Positions 26,200 to 35,500 of a stretch of DNA of 64,000 nt are shown in pieces (within the stretch, counting starts at the first letter, position 1; each line of letters starts with the position of its first letter). Origin of the DNA: Lachnospira multipara LB2003 (GTDB lineage Bacteria; Bacillota; Clostridia; Lachnospirales; Lachnospiraceae); the NCBI RefSeq assembly GCF_000702205.1, contig NZ_JNKW01000005.1, positions 62,001-126,000 on the forward strand, written 5' to 3'. Made by a program: the position numbers and the translations under genes. The notes under the pieces are model-generated. The model saw only the letters and a list, made by a program, of their open reading frames with translations. It was not told the DNA's origin and did no database searches.

Positions 26200-27408
26200 T
26201 TAGAAATCAACTTCTGTATCATAGTAGCAGCACTTAAGAAGCTTTTCCATTTCTTCTTGACTTGGCTGTCTTGGATTTGAGCCTGTACAAGCATCAAGAA
26301 TAGCATTAGCTGCAATATCTGGTAATTTCTTAAGGAATTCTTCTTCAGGAACAATAGTCTCACCTGGAAGACCACCCTCACCATAATTATTAATACTATG
26401 TGGAATATTAAGATCATCGTTCATCTGACGAAGATACTTAATTAAATTATCTATCTTCTCTGTTTCAGTATTACCACCAAGATTGATGAAATCAGCAATC
26501 TTAGCATATCTCTTAGCAGCAACTGGATCCTTAGAGTTAAACTTAATAACCTTAGGTAAATACATAGCATTAGCAGCACCATGAATGATATGTCCCTTTT
26601 CAAAAGCAGCTCCCGTCTTGTGTGCCATTGAATGAACAATACCAAGTAATGCGTTAGAGAATGCCATACCTGCTAAACACTGTGCATTATGCATAGATGA
26701 ACGACATGTCATATCGCCATTATATGACTTTACTAAGTTCTCCTTAATCATCTCAATTGCATGAAGTGCTAATGGATCTGTATAATCACAATTAGCTGTT
26801 GATACATATGCTTCAATTGCATGTGTCATAGCATCCATACCAGTGTGAGCTACTAATTTAACTGGCATTGTCTCAGCTAAATCTGGATCTACAATTGCAA
26901 TATCTGGTGTAATTTCAAAATCAGCTATAGGATATTTAATACCCTTAGAATAATCTGTAATAATAGAGAATGCTGTAACTTCTGTAGCTGTACCTGATGT
27001 TGATGGAATAGCTACAAAGTGAGCTTTCTTTCTAAGCTTAGGTAAACCAAATACCTTACACATATCTTCAAATGTAACTTCTGGATATTCATACTTAATC
27101 CACATTGCCTTAGCAGCATCAATTGGAGAGCCACCACCCATAGCTACAATCCAATCTGGCTCGAATTCCATCATTACTTCAGCACCCTTCATAACTGTCT
27201 CAACAGAAGGATCTGATTCAATACCCTCTATAAGCTTAACTTCCATACCAGCTTCTTCCAAATATCCCTTAGCTCGGTCTAGAAATCCCCCTCTTTTCAT
27301 CGATCCGCCACCAACGCAGATAACTGCCTTTTTTCCTTCTAAGGTCTTAAGCATCTCAAGTGATCCTTTACCATGATATAAATCTCTTGGTAAGCAAAAA
27401 CGTGCCAT
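26200..27408 (-). CDS. Iron-containing alcohol dehydrogenase
   Basis: 402 aa. NAD(P)H-dependent dehydrogenase of the Fe-ADH/butanol dehydrogenase family. It has the nucleotide motif GGGSPIDAAKAM, the metal-ligand Asp and His in HTGMDAMTHAIEAY and HSMAHKTGAAF, and a third His in KGHIIHGAANA. It would reduce an aldehyde to regenerate NAD(P)+ in fermentation. A perfect Rex operator overlaps its transcription start region. The start is the ATG at 27408 behind GGAGGT; a TTG at 27423 overlaps that site. Confidence 0.95.
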   Translation of the reverse strand: MARFCLPRDLYHGKGSLEMLKTLEGKKAVICVGGGSMKRGGFLDRAKGYLEEAGMEVKLIEGIESDPSVETVMKGAEVMMEFEPDWIVAMGGGSPIDAAKAMWIKYEYPEVTFEDMCKVFGLPKLRKKAHFVAIPSTSGTATEVTAFSIITDYSKGIKYPIADFEITPDIAIVDPDLAETMPVKLVAHTGMDAMTHAIEAYVSTANCDYTDPLALHAIEMIKENLVKSYNGDMTCRSSMHNAQCLAGMAFSNALLGIVHSMAHKTGAAFEKGHIIHGAANAMYLPKVIKFNSKDPVAAKRYAKIADFINLGGNTETEKIDNLIKYLRQMNDDLNIPHSINNYGEGGLPGETIVPEEEFLKKLPDIAANAILDACTGSNPRQPSQEEMEKLLKCCYYDTEVDF

Positions 27409-27441
27409 ATCAAAAACCTCCAATACATTACATATTTTTAG

Positions 27442-27459
27442 TTGTTAATTACTTAACAA
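27442..27459. promoter_or_regulatory. Rex operator
   Basis: TTGTTAA-TTAC-TTAACAA, a perfect match to the Firmicute Rex consensus. The dyad extends outward to 14-bp arms (TTTTTAGTTGTTAA). It lies just downstream of the predicted start (about 27461), where Rex would block transcription when NADH/NAD+ is low. Confidence 0.88.
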
Positions 27460-27467
27460 CTAAAAAT

Positions 27468-27496
27468 ATTATACCATGAGTGATAATTTTTCTCAA
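27468..27496 (-). promoter_or_regulatory. Sigma-A promoter of the iron alcohol dehydrogenase gene
   Basis: Minus strand: -35 TTGAGA (27496-27491), 17-bp spacer, -10 TATAAT (27473-27468). Confidence 0.75.
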
Positions 27497-27597
27497 TATC
27501 TTTGACACAATTTTATCAGTTTTATTTTCATTATTTACCATGTATACAATGTGTATATGTAAATATTCATACAAAAGTATTTGTTTACAATAAAAAA

Positions 27598-27642
27598 GGT
27601 CTAACAAAGCCCTTTACTCTTAAGTAAAAGATCTGTTAGACC
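27598..27642 (-). terminator. Terminator of the transketolase gene
   Basis: A 9-bp outer stem (27598-27606 with 27634-27642) with an inner CTTTTACT/AGTAAAGG helix. A T6 tail lies on the minus strand. Confidence 0.82.
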
Positions 27643-27684
27643 CTAATATTATTAATTATCCAAGCTAAAATTCTTGAATTTTAA

Positions 27685-29679
27685 TTATCTATTAACTACT
27701 TCTTTAACTGTCTTAGCAACATTCTCTGCTGTAAATCCAAAATGTTCGAAAAGTGTCTTAGCTGGACCTGAAGCACCAAAGCCCTTCATAGAAACAACTT
27801 CACCATCAAGACCAACATACTTATACCAACCAAAATCAGATAAAGCTTCAACTGCTACTCTCTTACGAACAGCCTTTGGAAGTACTGATTCCTTGTATTC
27901 TGCTGACTGAGCCTCAAATACATCCATAGATGGCATACTAACAACTCTAACATCAATACCTTCTGCTGCAAGACTTGCCTTAGCTTCTACAGCAAGTGAA
28001 ACTTCTGAACCTGAAGCAATAATAATTGCATCTGGAGTTTCCTTAGTTGAATCCTCTAATACATATCCACCCTTAAGAGCTTCCTTGCTTGAACCTGCAA
28101 GCTGTGGAAGATTCTGTCTTGTAAGAACAAGAGCTGTAGGTTCATTAGTTGAGCTAACAGCATGCATCCAAGCTGCAGCAGTTTCTGTTCTATCAGCAGG
28201 TCTGAATACTGAAATGCCTGGCATAGAACGGAAAGCAGCTAACTGCTCAATTGGCTCATGTGTAGGACCATCTTCACCAACACCGATTGAATCATGTGTG
28301 AATACAAATGTAAGTGGTAACTTCATAAGTGCTGTAAGTCTAGCCATTGGCTTTACATAATCACTGAATACGAAGAATGTAGCAACAAATGCCTTAAGAC
28401 CACCATGAAGTGCTAAACCATTACCAATTGCTGCCATTGCCTGCTCACGAACACCAAAGTGAAGGTTAGAACCAGCATAATTATCCTTAGAAAAATCGCC
28501 AGCACCCTTCATATTAGTCTTATTAGATGGAGCTAAATCAGCTGAACCACCGATTAAGTTAGGCATCTTAGTCTTAATAAGGTTAAGGATTGAACCAGAT
28601 GTAGCACGAGTAGCTTCAGCCTTATCTCCCTTAGCCCAATATTCTTCTGAATCAAATAATTCTGAAAGATCAGCACCACTAAAGTACTTATCCCAAAGTT
28701 CCTTCATTTCAGGATACTTTGCGCAATATTCTGCAAATAACTTATTCCAATCATCTTCAGCCTTAGCCTTTGCTTCACCAATCTTCTTATAGTTAGCATA
28801 AACTTCTTCTGGTACAAAGAAATCTTCCTTAGAAGGCCAGTTAATGTTCTCCTTAAGTGCTGCAACATTATCAACACCAAGAGGTTCACCGTGAGCGCTT
28901 GCCTTACCCTGCTTTGCTGGACAACCCTGACCAATAAGTGTATTAACCTTAATAATTGTAGGTCTTGTTGTATCAGCCTTAGCTTCTTCAATAGCCTTAC
29001 CAATAGCCTTAAGATCTGTACCATCTTCTACTTCTAATGTCTGGAATCCAAAAGCCTTAAATCTAGTTAAAACATCTTCTGTAAAGGCAATATCTGTGCT
29101 ACCTTCAATTGAGATGTTATTAGAATCATAAAATACGATTAACTTAGATAGACCAAGTGTACCTGCAAGTGAGAAACATTCTGATGAAATACCTTCCATC
29201 ATACAACCATCTCCACCAAGTACATATGTGTAATGATCTACTACCTTGTAATCATCCTTATTAAAAACCGAAGCTAAGTGAGCTTCTGCCATTGCCATAC
29301 CAACAGCCATTGCCATACCCTGACCTAAAGGTCCTGTTGTAGCTTCAACACCAACAGTGTGACCATATTCAGGATGACCTGCTGTAAGTGAGCCAAACTG
29401 ACGGAAGTTCTTTATATCATCAAGTGAGAGATTTCCAATTCCGAATAGATGTAATAATGAATATAAAAGCATAGATCCGTGTCCACCTGAGAGGATAAAT
29501 CTATCTCTATCTACCCAATCTGGATTGCTTGGGTTAAATTTCATATGGTTAGCCCATAATTCATATGCCATTGGAGCAGCTCCAAGTGGTAAACCAGGAT
29601 GACCTGAATTAGCCTTCTGAATGGCATCTGCTGATAAAACTCTTATTGCGTTTACTGACATCTCATCAATATTAGTCAT
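27685..29679 (-). CDS. tkt: Transketolase
   Basis: 664 aa, normal length for a single-chain transketolase. It moves two-carbon units between pentose-phosphate and glycolytic sugars. ThDP domain: AIQKANSGHPGLPLGAAPMAY, GPLGQGMA, and GDG followed by NN (GGDGCMMEG ... DSNNISIEGS). Pyr domain: FGVREQAMAAIGNGLALHGG and THDSIGVGEDGPTHEPIEQL. The C-terminal domain carries GWYKYVGLDG. The ribosome site AGGAG lies before the ATG. It is transcribed alone, between two terminators. Confidence 0.97.
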   Translation of the reverse strand: MTNIDEMSVNAIRVLSADAIQKANSGHPGLPLGAAPMAYELWANHMKFNPSNPDWVDRDRFILSGGHGSMLLYSLLHLFGIGNLSLDDIKNFRQFGSLTAGHPEYGHTVGVEATTGPLGQGMAMAVGMAMAEAHLASVFNKDDYKVVDHYTYVLGGDGCMMEGISSECFSLAGTLGLSKLIVFYDSNNISIEGSTDIAFTEDVLTRFKAFGFQTLEVEDGTDLKAIGKAIEEAKADTTRPTIIKVNTLIGQGCPAKQGKASAHGEPLGVDNVAALKENINWPSKEDFFVPEEVYANYKKIGEAKAKAEDDWNKLFAEYCAKYPEMKELWDKYFSGADLSELFDSEEYWAKGDKAEATRATSGSILNLIKTKMPNLIGGSADLAPSNKTNMKGAGDFSKDNYAGSNLHFGVREQAMAAIGNGLALHGGLKAFVATFFVFSDYVKPMARLTALMKLPLTFVFTHDSIGVGEDGPTHEPIEQLAAFRSMPGISVFRPADRTETAAAWMHAVSSTNEPTALVLTRQNLPQLAGSSKEALKGGYVLEDSTKETPDAIIIASGSEVSLAVEAKASLAAEGIDVRVVSMPSMDVFEAQSAEYKESVLPKAVRKRVAVEALSDFGWYKYVGLDGEVVSMKGFGASGPAKTLFEHFGFTAENVAKTVKEVVNR

Positions 29680-29770
29680 TGTTATAATCTCCTATATATC
29701 TCTATTAAAATAATGTAATCGTTGCCACTATAAAAAGTGACCTTGGCAAGCATACCATGTAAAACAAAAT

Positions 29771-29801
29771 ATTGCAAGGAAACCGACGGCTTCCTTGCAA
29801 T
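29771..29801. terminator. Bidirectional terminator upstream of transketolase
   Basis: An 11-bp perfect stem (29771-29781 with 29791-29801). The minus-strand tail is ATTTTGTTTTAC and the plus-strand tail TATTTTTATG. On minus it ends the TPR/AAA-like gene. Confidence 0.85.
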
Positions 29802-29864
29802 TATTTTTATGTTTTTTATACTTTTAGTAATGTACCTTTGCTGCCTTTTAAAAAAGAAGAACTA

Positions 29865-32381
29865 TCAATCTTTAAAATCTGACTCTGTAAGGTAAATCAT
29901 ATTACCATCTGTAGATTTCTTTTTCTTAAGTGCTCCAAAGAATTTTCTAGAAGCTCTTCTTTCTGAATTAAGAATTGCGTTGTTAATAATTTCCTTAATA
30001 TCATCAAGTTTAATATTATCATTAACATTCTTAAGCTTATCGATCTTTAAATATAATTCAAGTAATGCGTCATCATGAACTTCATACTGTCTCTTCTTAG
30101 CAAATCTCTTAGCCATTTCAACAAGTTCATTAACATTATACTGCTTAAGAACAATTCTATGATTAAATGTATTAGTAAGTTCTGGATTGAAATTAACTAA
30201 AACATTCATCTCTGCGTCTGAATCCTCAAGGATTACAATCATTCTGCCTGTATCCTGTTCTAGGCAATTAAGAATTTCATTAATTCTCTTTGGCTGAATT
30301 GTACCAGCGCCTTCAATAATAAGCACTGTACCTCTAAGCTTAGCCATTGCCTTAGTAATACCTCTGGCATTAATGCTATCGCCTGTTGTCTTCGCAATTT
30401 TTTTAGGAGCATCTGGATATAAATGATTAATTGCTCTTACAATTGCTCTTGCTAAATCAAGCTTATCAGCACTTGTGTTACCAGAAAGAAGAATATTACC
30501 TTTAACAGAATTAGTCATATTCATCTCGCCCTGTAAGCCCTCAAAGAAATCTACTAACTGCTCCTCAAGACCTGGCATATCTTTATATTTTCTAAAGATC
30601 TTAGCTAGTTCAGGATCAAGCTTTCTGCCGCCATCCTCTTCTTCTAAATCCATTTCGTCAATAGACTTCTTCATCTCTTCGATAATATCAGTTCTTTCTT
30701 CAACTTCATTTGTTGATTCCTCTACTGACTCTTTAACCAAATCTTCTTTAACTTCATCAGTAATTTCTTCTGTCTGTAAAACCTTTACACTTTCCTTTTG
30801 AATATCTTCTCCCATTTTATTCTCTACCCCGTCTTTTTCCTTATCAGCAAATTTCTCCTCTTTTACTGATTCAATCCAATCCATAAGACTTAACTGACCC
30901 TCTATCTGATCATCTAAGCCTGTTGTTTCCTCTTCACTATTAGTCTTAGACTCTAACTGAACTTCTTCCGGTTCTAACTCCCCAGTCTTCATAAAGCTAA
31001 CATCTGCTGTTTCGCTTTGTGCCGGACTAAATTCCTTATCTTCTTCGTTAATATATCCACTAATGTTCTTAGCGATTTCAGTCTGAAGATTCTGAGTATT
31101 ATTGATATCATATTCAGGAACTACTGTATCAAAGTTCTTTACATTCTCTTCAATACGAGCTTGTGTTTCTTTACGTTCTTCTTCTTCGTCTTCTTTATTA
31201 ATCTGATCAATATTATTTTCTATCTGCTTTTTAGCATTTTCAATGAGCTCTTTTAATGATAAATTAGCCTTATCTATACTACTTTCCATTGAACTTGCTC
31301 CCTGTATGCTAGGAGTAACATCAAGTTCTGGCTTTGTTACAACTGGACTTTCTTTATCATCTCTTCTAACTTTCTGTTCTTTAACTTCAGTTTCGTTATT
31401 CTCTTGCTTGTCCTTTTCAAGGGCTCTCATAACGAATTCTTTAATTTCTTCACTATCGTTAGTTTCTATAATATCTGTATTAGGACCATCTTTACCAGGT
31501 GCGCTAATTGTAGGAACATCATCAACCTTCTTACTAACAGGCTCTTTATGAAGAGCTGTGATTTCTTCAAGCTTCTTTGAAGCCTCGATTGATGCCTTCT
31601 CATCTTCTTCCTTCTTAATAATGTCTGAAACAGCTTTATCAAAAACTGCTTCCTTCTCATCATTATCAAGAACTTCTCCTACTTCATCTTTCTTAATCTT
31701 AACTAATTCTTTAGTTTCTTCGAATTGTTTTTCAAGATTAATATCAGATTTCTTTGCCATGGCATTATCAAAAATCTTCTTCTGAGTATTAGTAAGTTCT
31801 GCACCTAATTCGTTCTTTAGGGAAACAGCCATTTCTACATAATCGCCATCTTGGAACCATAAAACAATATTATCGCAAGTCTTAATACACTCATCTTTTC
31901 TATCTGTCTTAAAGTAGAGCTTAGCAAGCTCATACATATATTTCTCATCAATTTCATGTTCTTTATATTCTTCAAGAATCTCTACTAATTCATTATCACT
32001 AGCATTCTCCGCATGTCTTAACTCATATAAAAGAACATATTTATCAACATCTCTATGAGCAACATGAGCGTATTCCTCATATAACTCATCAGCCTCCTCA
32101 TAATCACCGATCTTAATGTTTAATTCTACTAATTTGTAGATTAACTTCTTTCCACCAAGATTTCTGTTATATGCAAGAATCGCCATGTCTCTTGCTTCAT
32201 CATAATCTTCAATTGCTTCAAATACATTAATTGCTGTTGCAAGAGCCTGCCAATCTTTACACTTAAGCCAATTAAGATCCTTGGCTATTCTTGCTGCCTC
32301 TTCGTATTCTTTCTTAGCTGCAAGTTTTCTTACTTGCTCCATTTTTATATTAAATTCATATTTATCCATAATTACAAACAA
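29865..32381 (-). CDS. TPR-repeat protein with a degenerate AAA (CbxX/CfxQ-like) domain
   Basis: 838 aa, cytoplasmic. Residues 10-200 are TPR-like helical pairs. Residues 220-590 are a highly charged, low-complexity linker rich in Glu, Lys, Asp and Ser. Residues 600-815 resemble a CbxX-type AAA domain, but with damaged motifs: the P-loop region reads GNTSADK instead of GxxxxGKT, and the Walker B region reads LIIEGAG. It is therefore probably a scaffold or a non-hydrolysing ATPase. It follows the JetABC-like genes but has its own promoter. The start is uncertain: the TTG at 32381 has the better ribosome-site spacing, the ATG at 32369 is the alternative. Confidence 0.7.
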   Translation of the reverse strand: MFVIMDKYEFNIKMEQVRKLAAKKEYEEAARIAKDLNWLKCKDWQALATAINVFEAIEDYDEARDMAILAYNRNLGGKKLIYKLVELNIKIGDYEEADELYEEYAHVAHRDVDKYVLLYELRHAENASDNELVEILEEYKEHEIDEKYMYELAKLYFKTDRKDECIKTCDNIVLWFQDGDYVEMAVSLKNELGAELTNTQKKIFDNAMAKKSDINLEKQFEETKELVKIKKDEVGEVLDNDEKEAVFDKAVSDIIKKEEDEKASIEASKKLEEITALHKEPVSKKVDDVPTISAPGKDGPNTDIIETNDSEEIKEFVMRALEKDKQENNETEVKEQKVRRDDKESPVVTKPELDVTPSIQGASSMESSIDKANLSLKELIENAKKQIENNIDQINKEDEEEERKETQARIEENVKNFDTVVPEYDINNTQNLQTEIAKNISGYINEEDKEFSPAQSETADVSFMKTGELEPEEVQLESKTNSEEETTGLDDQIEGQLSLMDWIESVKEEKFADKEKDGVENKMGEDIQKESVKVLQTEEITDEVKEDLVKESVEESTNEVEERTDIIEEMKKSIDEMDLEEEDGGRKLDPELAKIFRKYKDMPGLEEQLVDFFEGLQGEMNMTNSVKGNILLSGNTSADKLDLARAIVRAINHLYPDAPKKIAKTTGDSINARGITKAMAKLRGTVLIIEGAGTIQPKRINEILNCLEQDTGRMIVILEDSDAEMNVLVNFNPELTNTFNHRIVLKQYNVNELVEMAKRFAKKRQYEVHDDALLELYLKIDKLKNVNDNIKLDDIKEIINNAILNSERRASRKFFGALKKKKSTDGNMIYLTESDFKD

Positions 32382-32453
32382 TCCAACCTTTCACCCATAG
32401 TACATAATGTTACTAAACATTTACAGGTTTGTTACATTTTTGCACACGTGTAA

Positions 32454-32482
32454 ATTTTAGCACAGAACAGAAAGCTTGTAAA
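32454..32482 (-). promoter_or_regulatory. Promoter of the TPR/AAA-like gene
   Basis: Minus strand: -35 TTTACA (32482-32477), 17-bp spacer, -10 TAAAAT (32459-32454). It lies in the 162-bp gap after the JetC-like gene, which shows no clear terminator. Confidence 0.5.
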
Positions 32483-32543
32483 CCAATACACAACCTTCTA
32501 TACTGTGCCATTTGTTAAATCTTTGTGTTTTCTATACATTTGT

Positions 32544-35500
32544 CTATGTTAAAAAATCAAAGCTAGCCTGCTCATATTCCATTCTTGTATATTCAAGTTC
32601 AGACTCTTTTGTGTTGCTATAATAATCGACTACAACGGTCTGCTGTTTATTATCTACAAGCTTCTGACCTAATATATAATTAACATCAAAACGTCCGATA
32701 ATTGCTGGTGTAGCACCTCTTGCTGGTACAATTAACTGTACATGATTAGTAGCAAGAAGTTTAAAAATTGGCTCCCAGATATAAATATCCTTTGCAGCAC
32801 CAAATGGATTATCAATAAAAATTGTTTTTCCAGTTACGCCATCACTTGAATACTCATTCATATTAGAAATGTAATTAATTATTGCAATAAGGAACTGAAT
32901 ATAAATACCCTGTGACTGACCTGTTGAACCAACAGCCTCCTCATATTTAAGGTATCTTGATTGATCCTTAATTCGCTCTCTCTTATATAGATTAACTCTA
33001 ACGGCATTCATATCCGTAACTATAACTGAGAATAATCTCTTCCAACTTAATCTATTACGGATATATTTTAATCTCTCAGATAAATCCTTGAAACTTTCTG
33101 CCATTACAACGGTTTCATCAATATAATTAGACATTCTATCCTTATATAGCTCTTCCTTAACATATGGAATTGCAAGACTTATAATGCTAATTTGCTCACC
33201 ATCTAAATTAATATTTGATAATTTTGGCAATCTATCAAGTTCAGTCTTTATATTGGCACATGTCTGAATACATCTGTTTTCAAAGTTATCCTTAATTCTT
33301 TCCATATCTTCGATGCCTTTGCGAATTCTATCCTTTTCAAGTTCAATTAACTGGTTAGTTTCGCTAAGAGCAGCTATCATAGTCTCTGCTTTTTCAAAAC
33401 TATCAGGAGTATTAATAGATATCTTTATCTCTTCTGATAATTCCCTTGCATCAAAACCATTTAATAGGTCAATTAAGTTCTGCTTATTTTTAACAAATTC
33501 TTCTTTTTTCTTATATTCAAGCTTTCCTATTGCCTGGTATTCCTTAATTACATCTTCGTAATCATCTAGGTTAATGCTTAAGTTTGAACCTAGATTTGAA
33601 TCTACTGTTTCTGGTAATTCCATACCTGCATCTGCAACAATTCTTCTTAAGTCTCTTTCAATTACAGCTATTTCCTTTAGCTTTGATTCTGAATCCTTAA
33701 TAGCTTTTTCCTGATTCTTAACATCCTTTTTAAGCTTTTCTATTAATTCTTTATGCTGCTTTATAAAAGCCTCAGGATCATTACAATCAAAAGCCTTATA
33801 TTCACCATACTTCTCTTCGATCTGATTAATTCCATAACAAATTGAACCATCTAATCTATTATATAAAGCTTCCTTAGAATCAAGTTCAGCCATATTTTTC
33901 TTATGGTTCTTTTTAAGAGTTTCAAGCTCTTTTTTGTAATCCATAAGCTTGTTAGTTGCTAAATTAAATTGCTTTTCCTTAGAATATAGATTTTGCATTT
34001 CCTCAAGCTTAAAGCCTCTATATTCAATCTGATTAACGCACTTAGCTATTGAAGAGTTAAGATGTTGAATTAGGTTTTCCTTATCCTTAACATCTGCACT
34101 CTTTGAATTAAGAGCTGTTCTTAAGCCGCTAAATCTGCTCTCAAGTCCACTCTCATCATTCTCATAAATAGCATATATTTCTGTGCATTCAATGCTTGGA
34201 TCATAATACTGCTTATACTCTTCTTCCCAATTAGCCTTTAAATTAACAATCTTCTTATCATATGAATAATTAATCTCTCTTTGGCTATTTAACTGCTCTG
34301 AAAGCTTAGATAAATTATTCTCATAGTCTGTAACCTTTACCTTAGCTGCAGCAATTTTTCCCTCAAGAGAAGCTACTTCATTATATACATCAGAAATTTG
34401 AGCATTAAAGCTAATAATTGTCTTTAGCTTTTGTACTCTTTGTCCTATTTTTTCAACTTCTGTTTCAAGAGTTTCCTTATCTTTTTCTGATTCTCTAACT
34501 CTTTCATCTAGTTGATGTCTTTTTTCTTCATAAGACATTATTTCTTCTTCGTAATGACTAACTTTTCCCTCAATCTCATTAATAGACTGACTTTGATTAT
34601 TCTTATTCTTTAAGACTTGATAAGAAAAAACGAAGGTATAATCATTCCAAATTAGGTCTTTTCTATCCTCTAATGTCTTCTTTTTATATCTAATTTCTGA
34701 AAGTTCATCATTAGCAAGTTTCAATTCTCTATCAATATCAGCCTGATCTCGTAAGAAATTCATATCCTTTAAGGCAAAAACTACCAATTCCTTATTAACC
34801 TCTAGCTTTGTATCAATTAATATTTGCTCACTAATTACAGGAAAAATTACAGCACCTCTACCAAAATTAGTTAAGGTCTGATCATTTTTAATTCTTTCAA
34901 AATCGTTTTTTATAATGAAGCCATATTCAACAAAAGGTGTTCTCTTTAATACATCTCTTCGTTGTCCGACTGGTAGGGCATCAAACCACTCATGGCCTTC
35001 AACCACATCATCTCCATACTGTGAAACCAGATAATTTTTTAATCTTTCTCTTTCTTTATTATCACATGTATAAGTTCTTTTATTTACATTGTCTATAAAC
35101 TTAACAAGAGCCTTTTCTTCCCTTATAGCATCTTCGTAATCTCTATAAACACTTCTATATGTGTCCAATATCTGATCACATAAGCCTGCATTTAATTCCT
35201 TGCCATAAATGCTAATAATATTCTCTAATTTCTCATTACTACTAGCATCCTTTTCCTTATCTGTCGCACTGTCTGTTAATTGAACTTTTAAGACATCAAT
35301 TAAAGCTTTATTTGTGTTAATCTGTTCAGTTAGCTTATTTAATTCCTGTAAATCCTTTTTGTAAGAATCAGACACTGTAATGAGTTTTGCTTTATAGTCT
35401 GATAAATTCTTAGTATCATTCTTAAGCATTTCCTCTGCATTTTCAGGAACTAGAAGGCCAACTTCATCCATCATTGATTTTAGTCGTTTATTAGCTCCTT

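Noticed and set aside
26112-26417. 101-aa minus-strand ORF
   Set aside because: It overlaps the end of the alcohol dehydrogenase gene in another frame and runs over that gene's terminator.
29865-32381. JetD/MksG nuclease next to the JetABC-like genes
   Set aside because: The protein has TPR repeats and an AAA-like domain, with no Toprim motif (no E followed by DxD in the right context).
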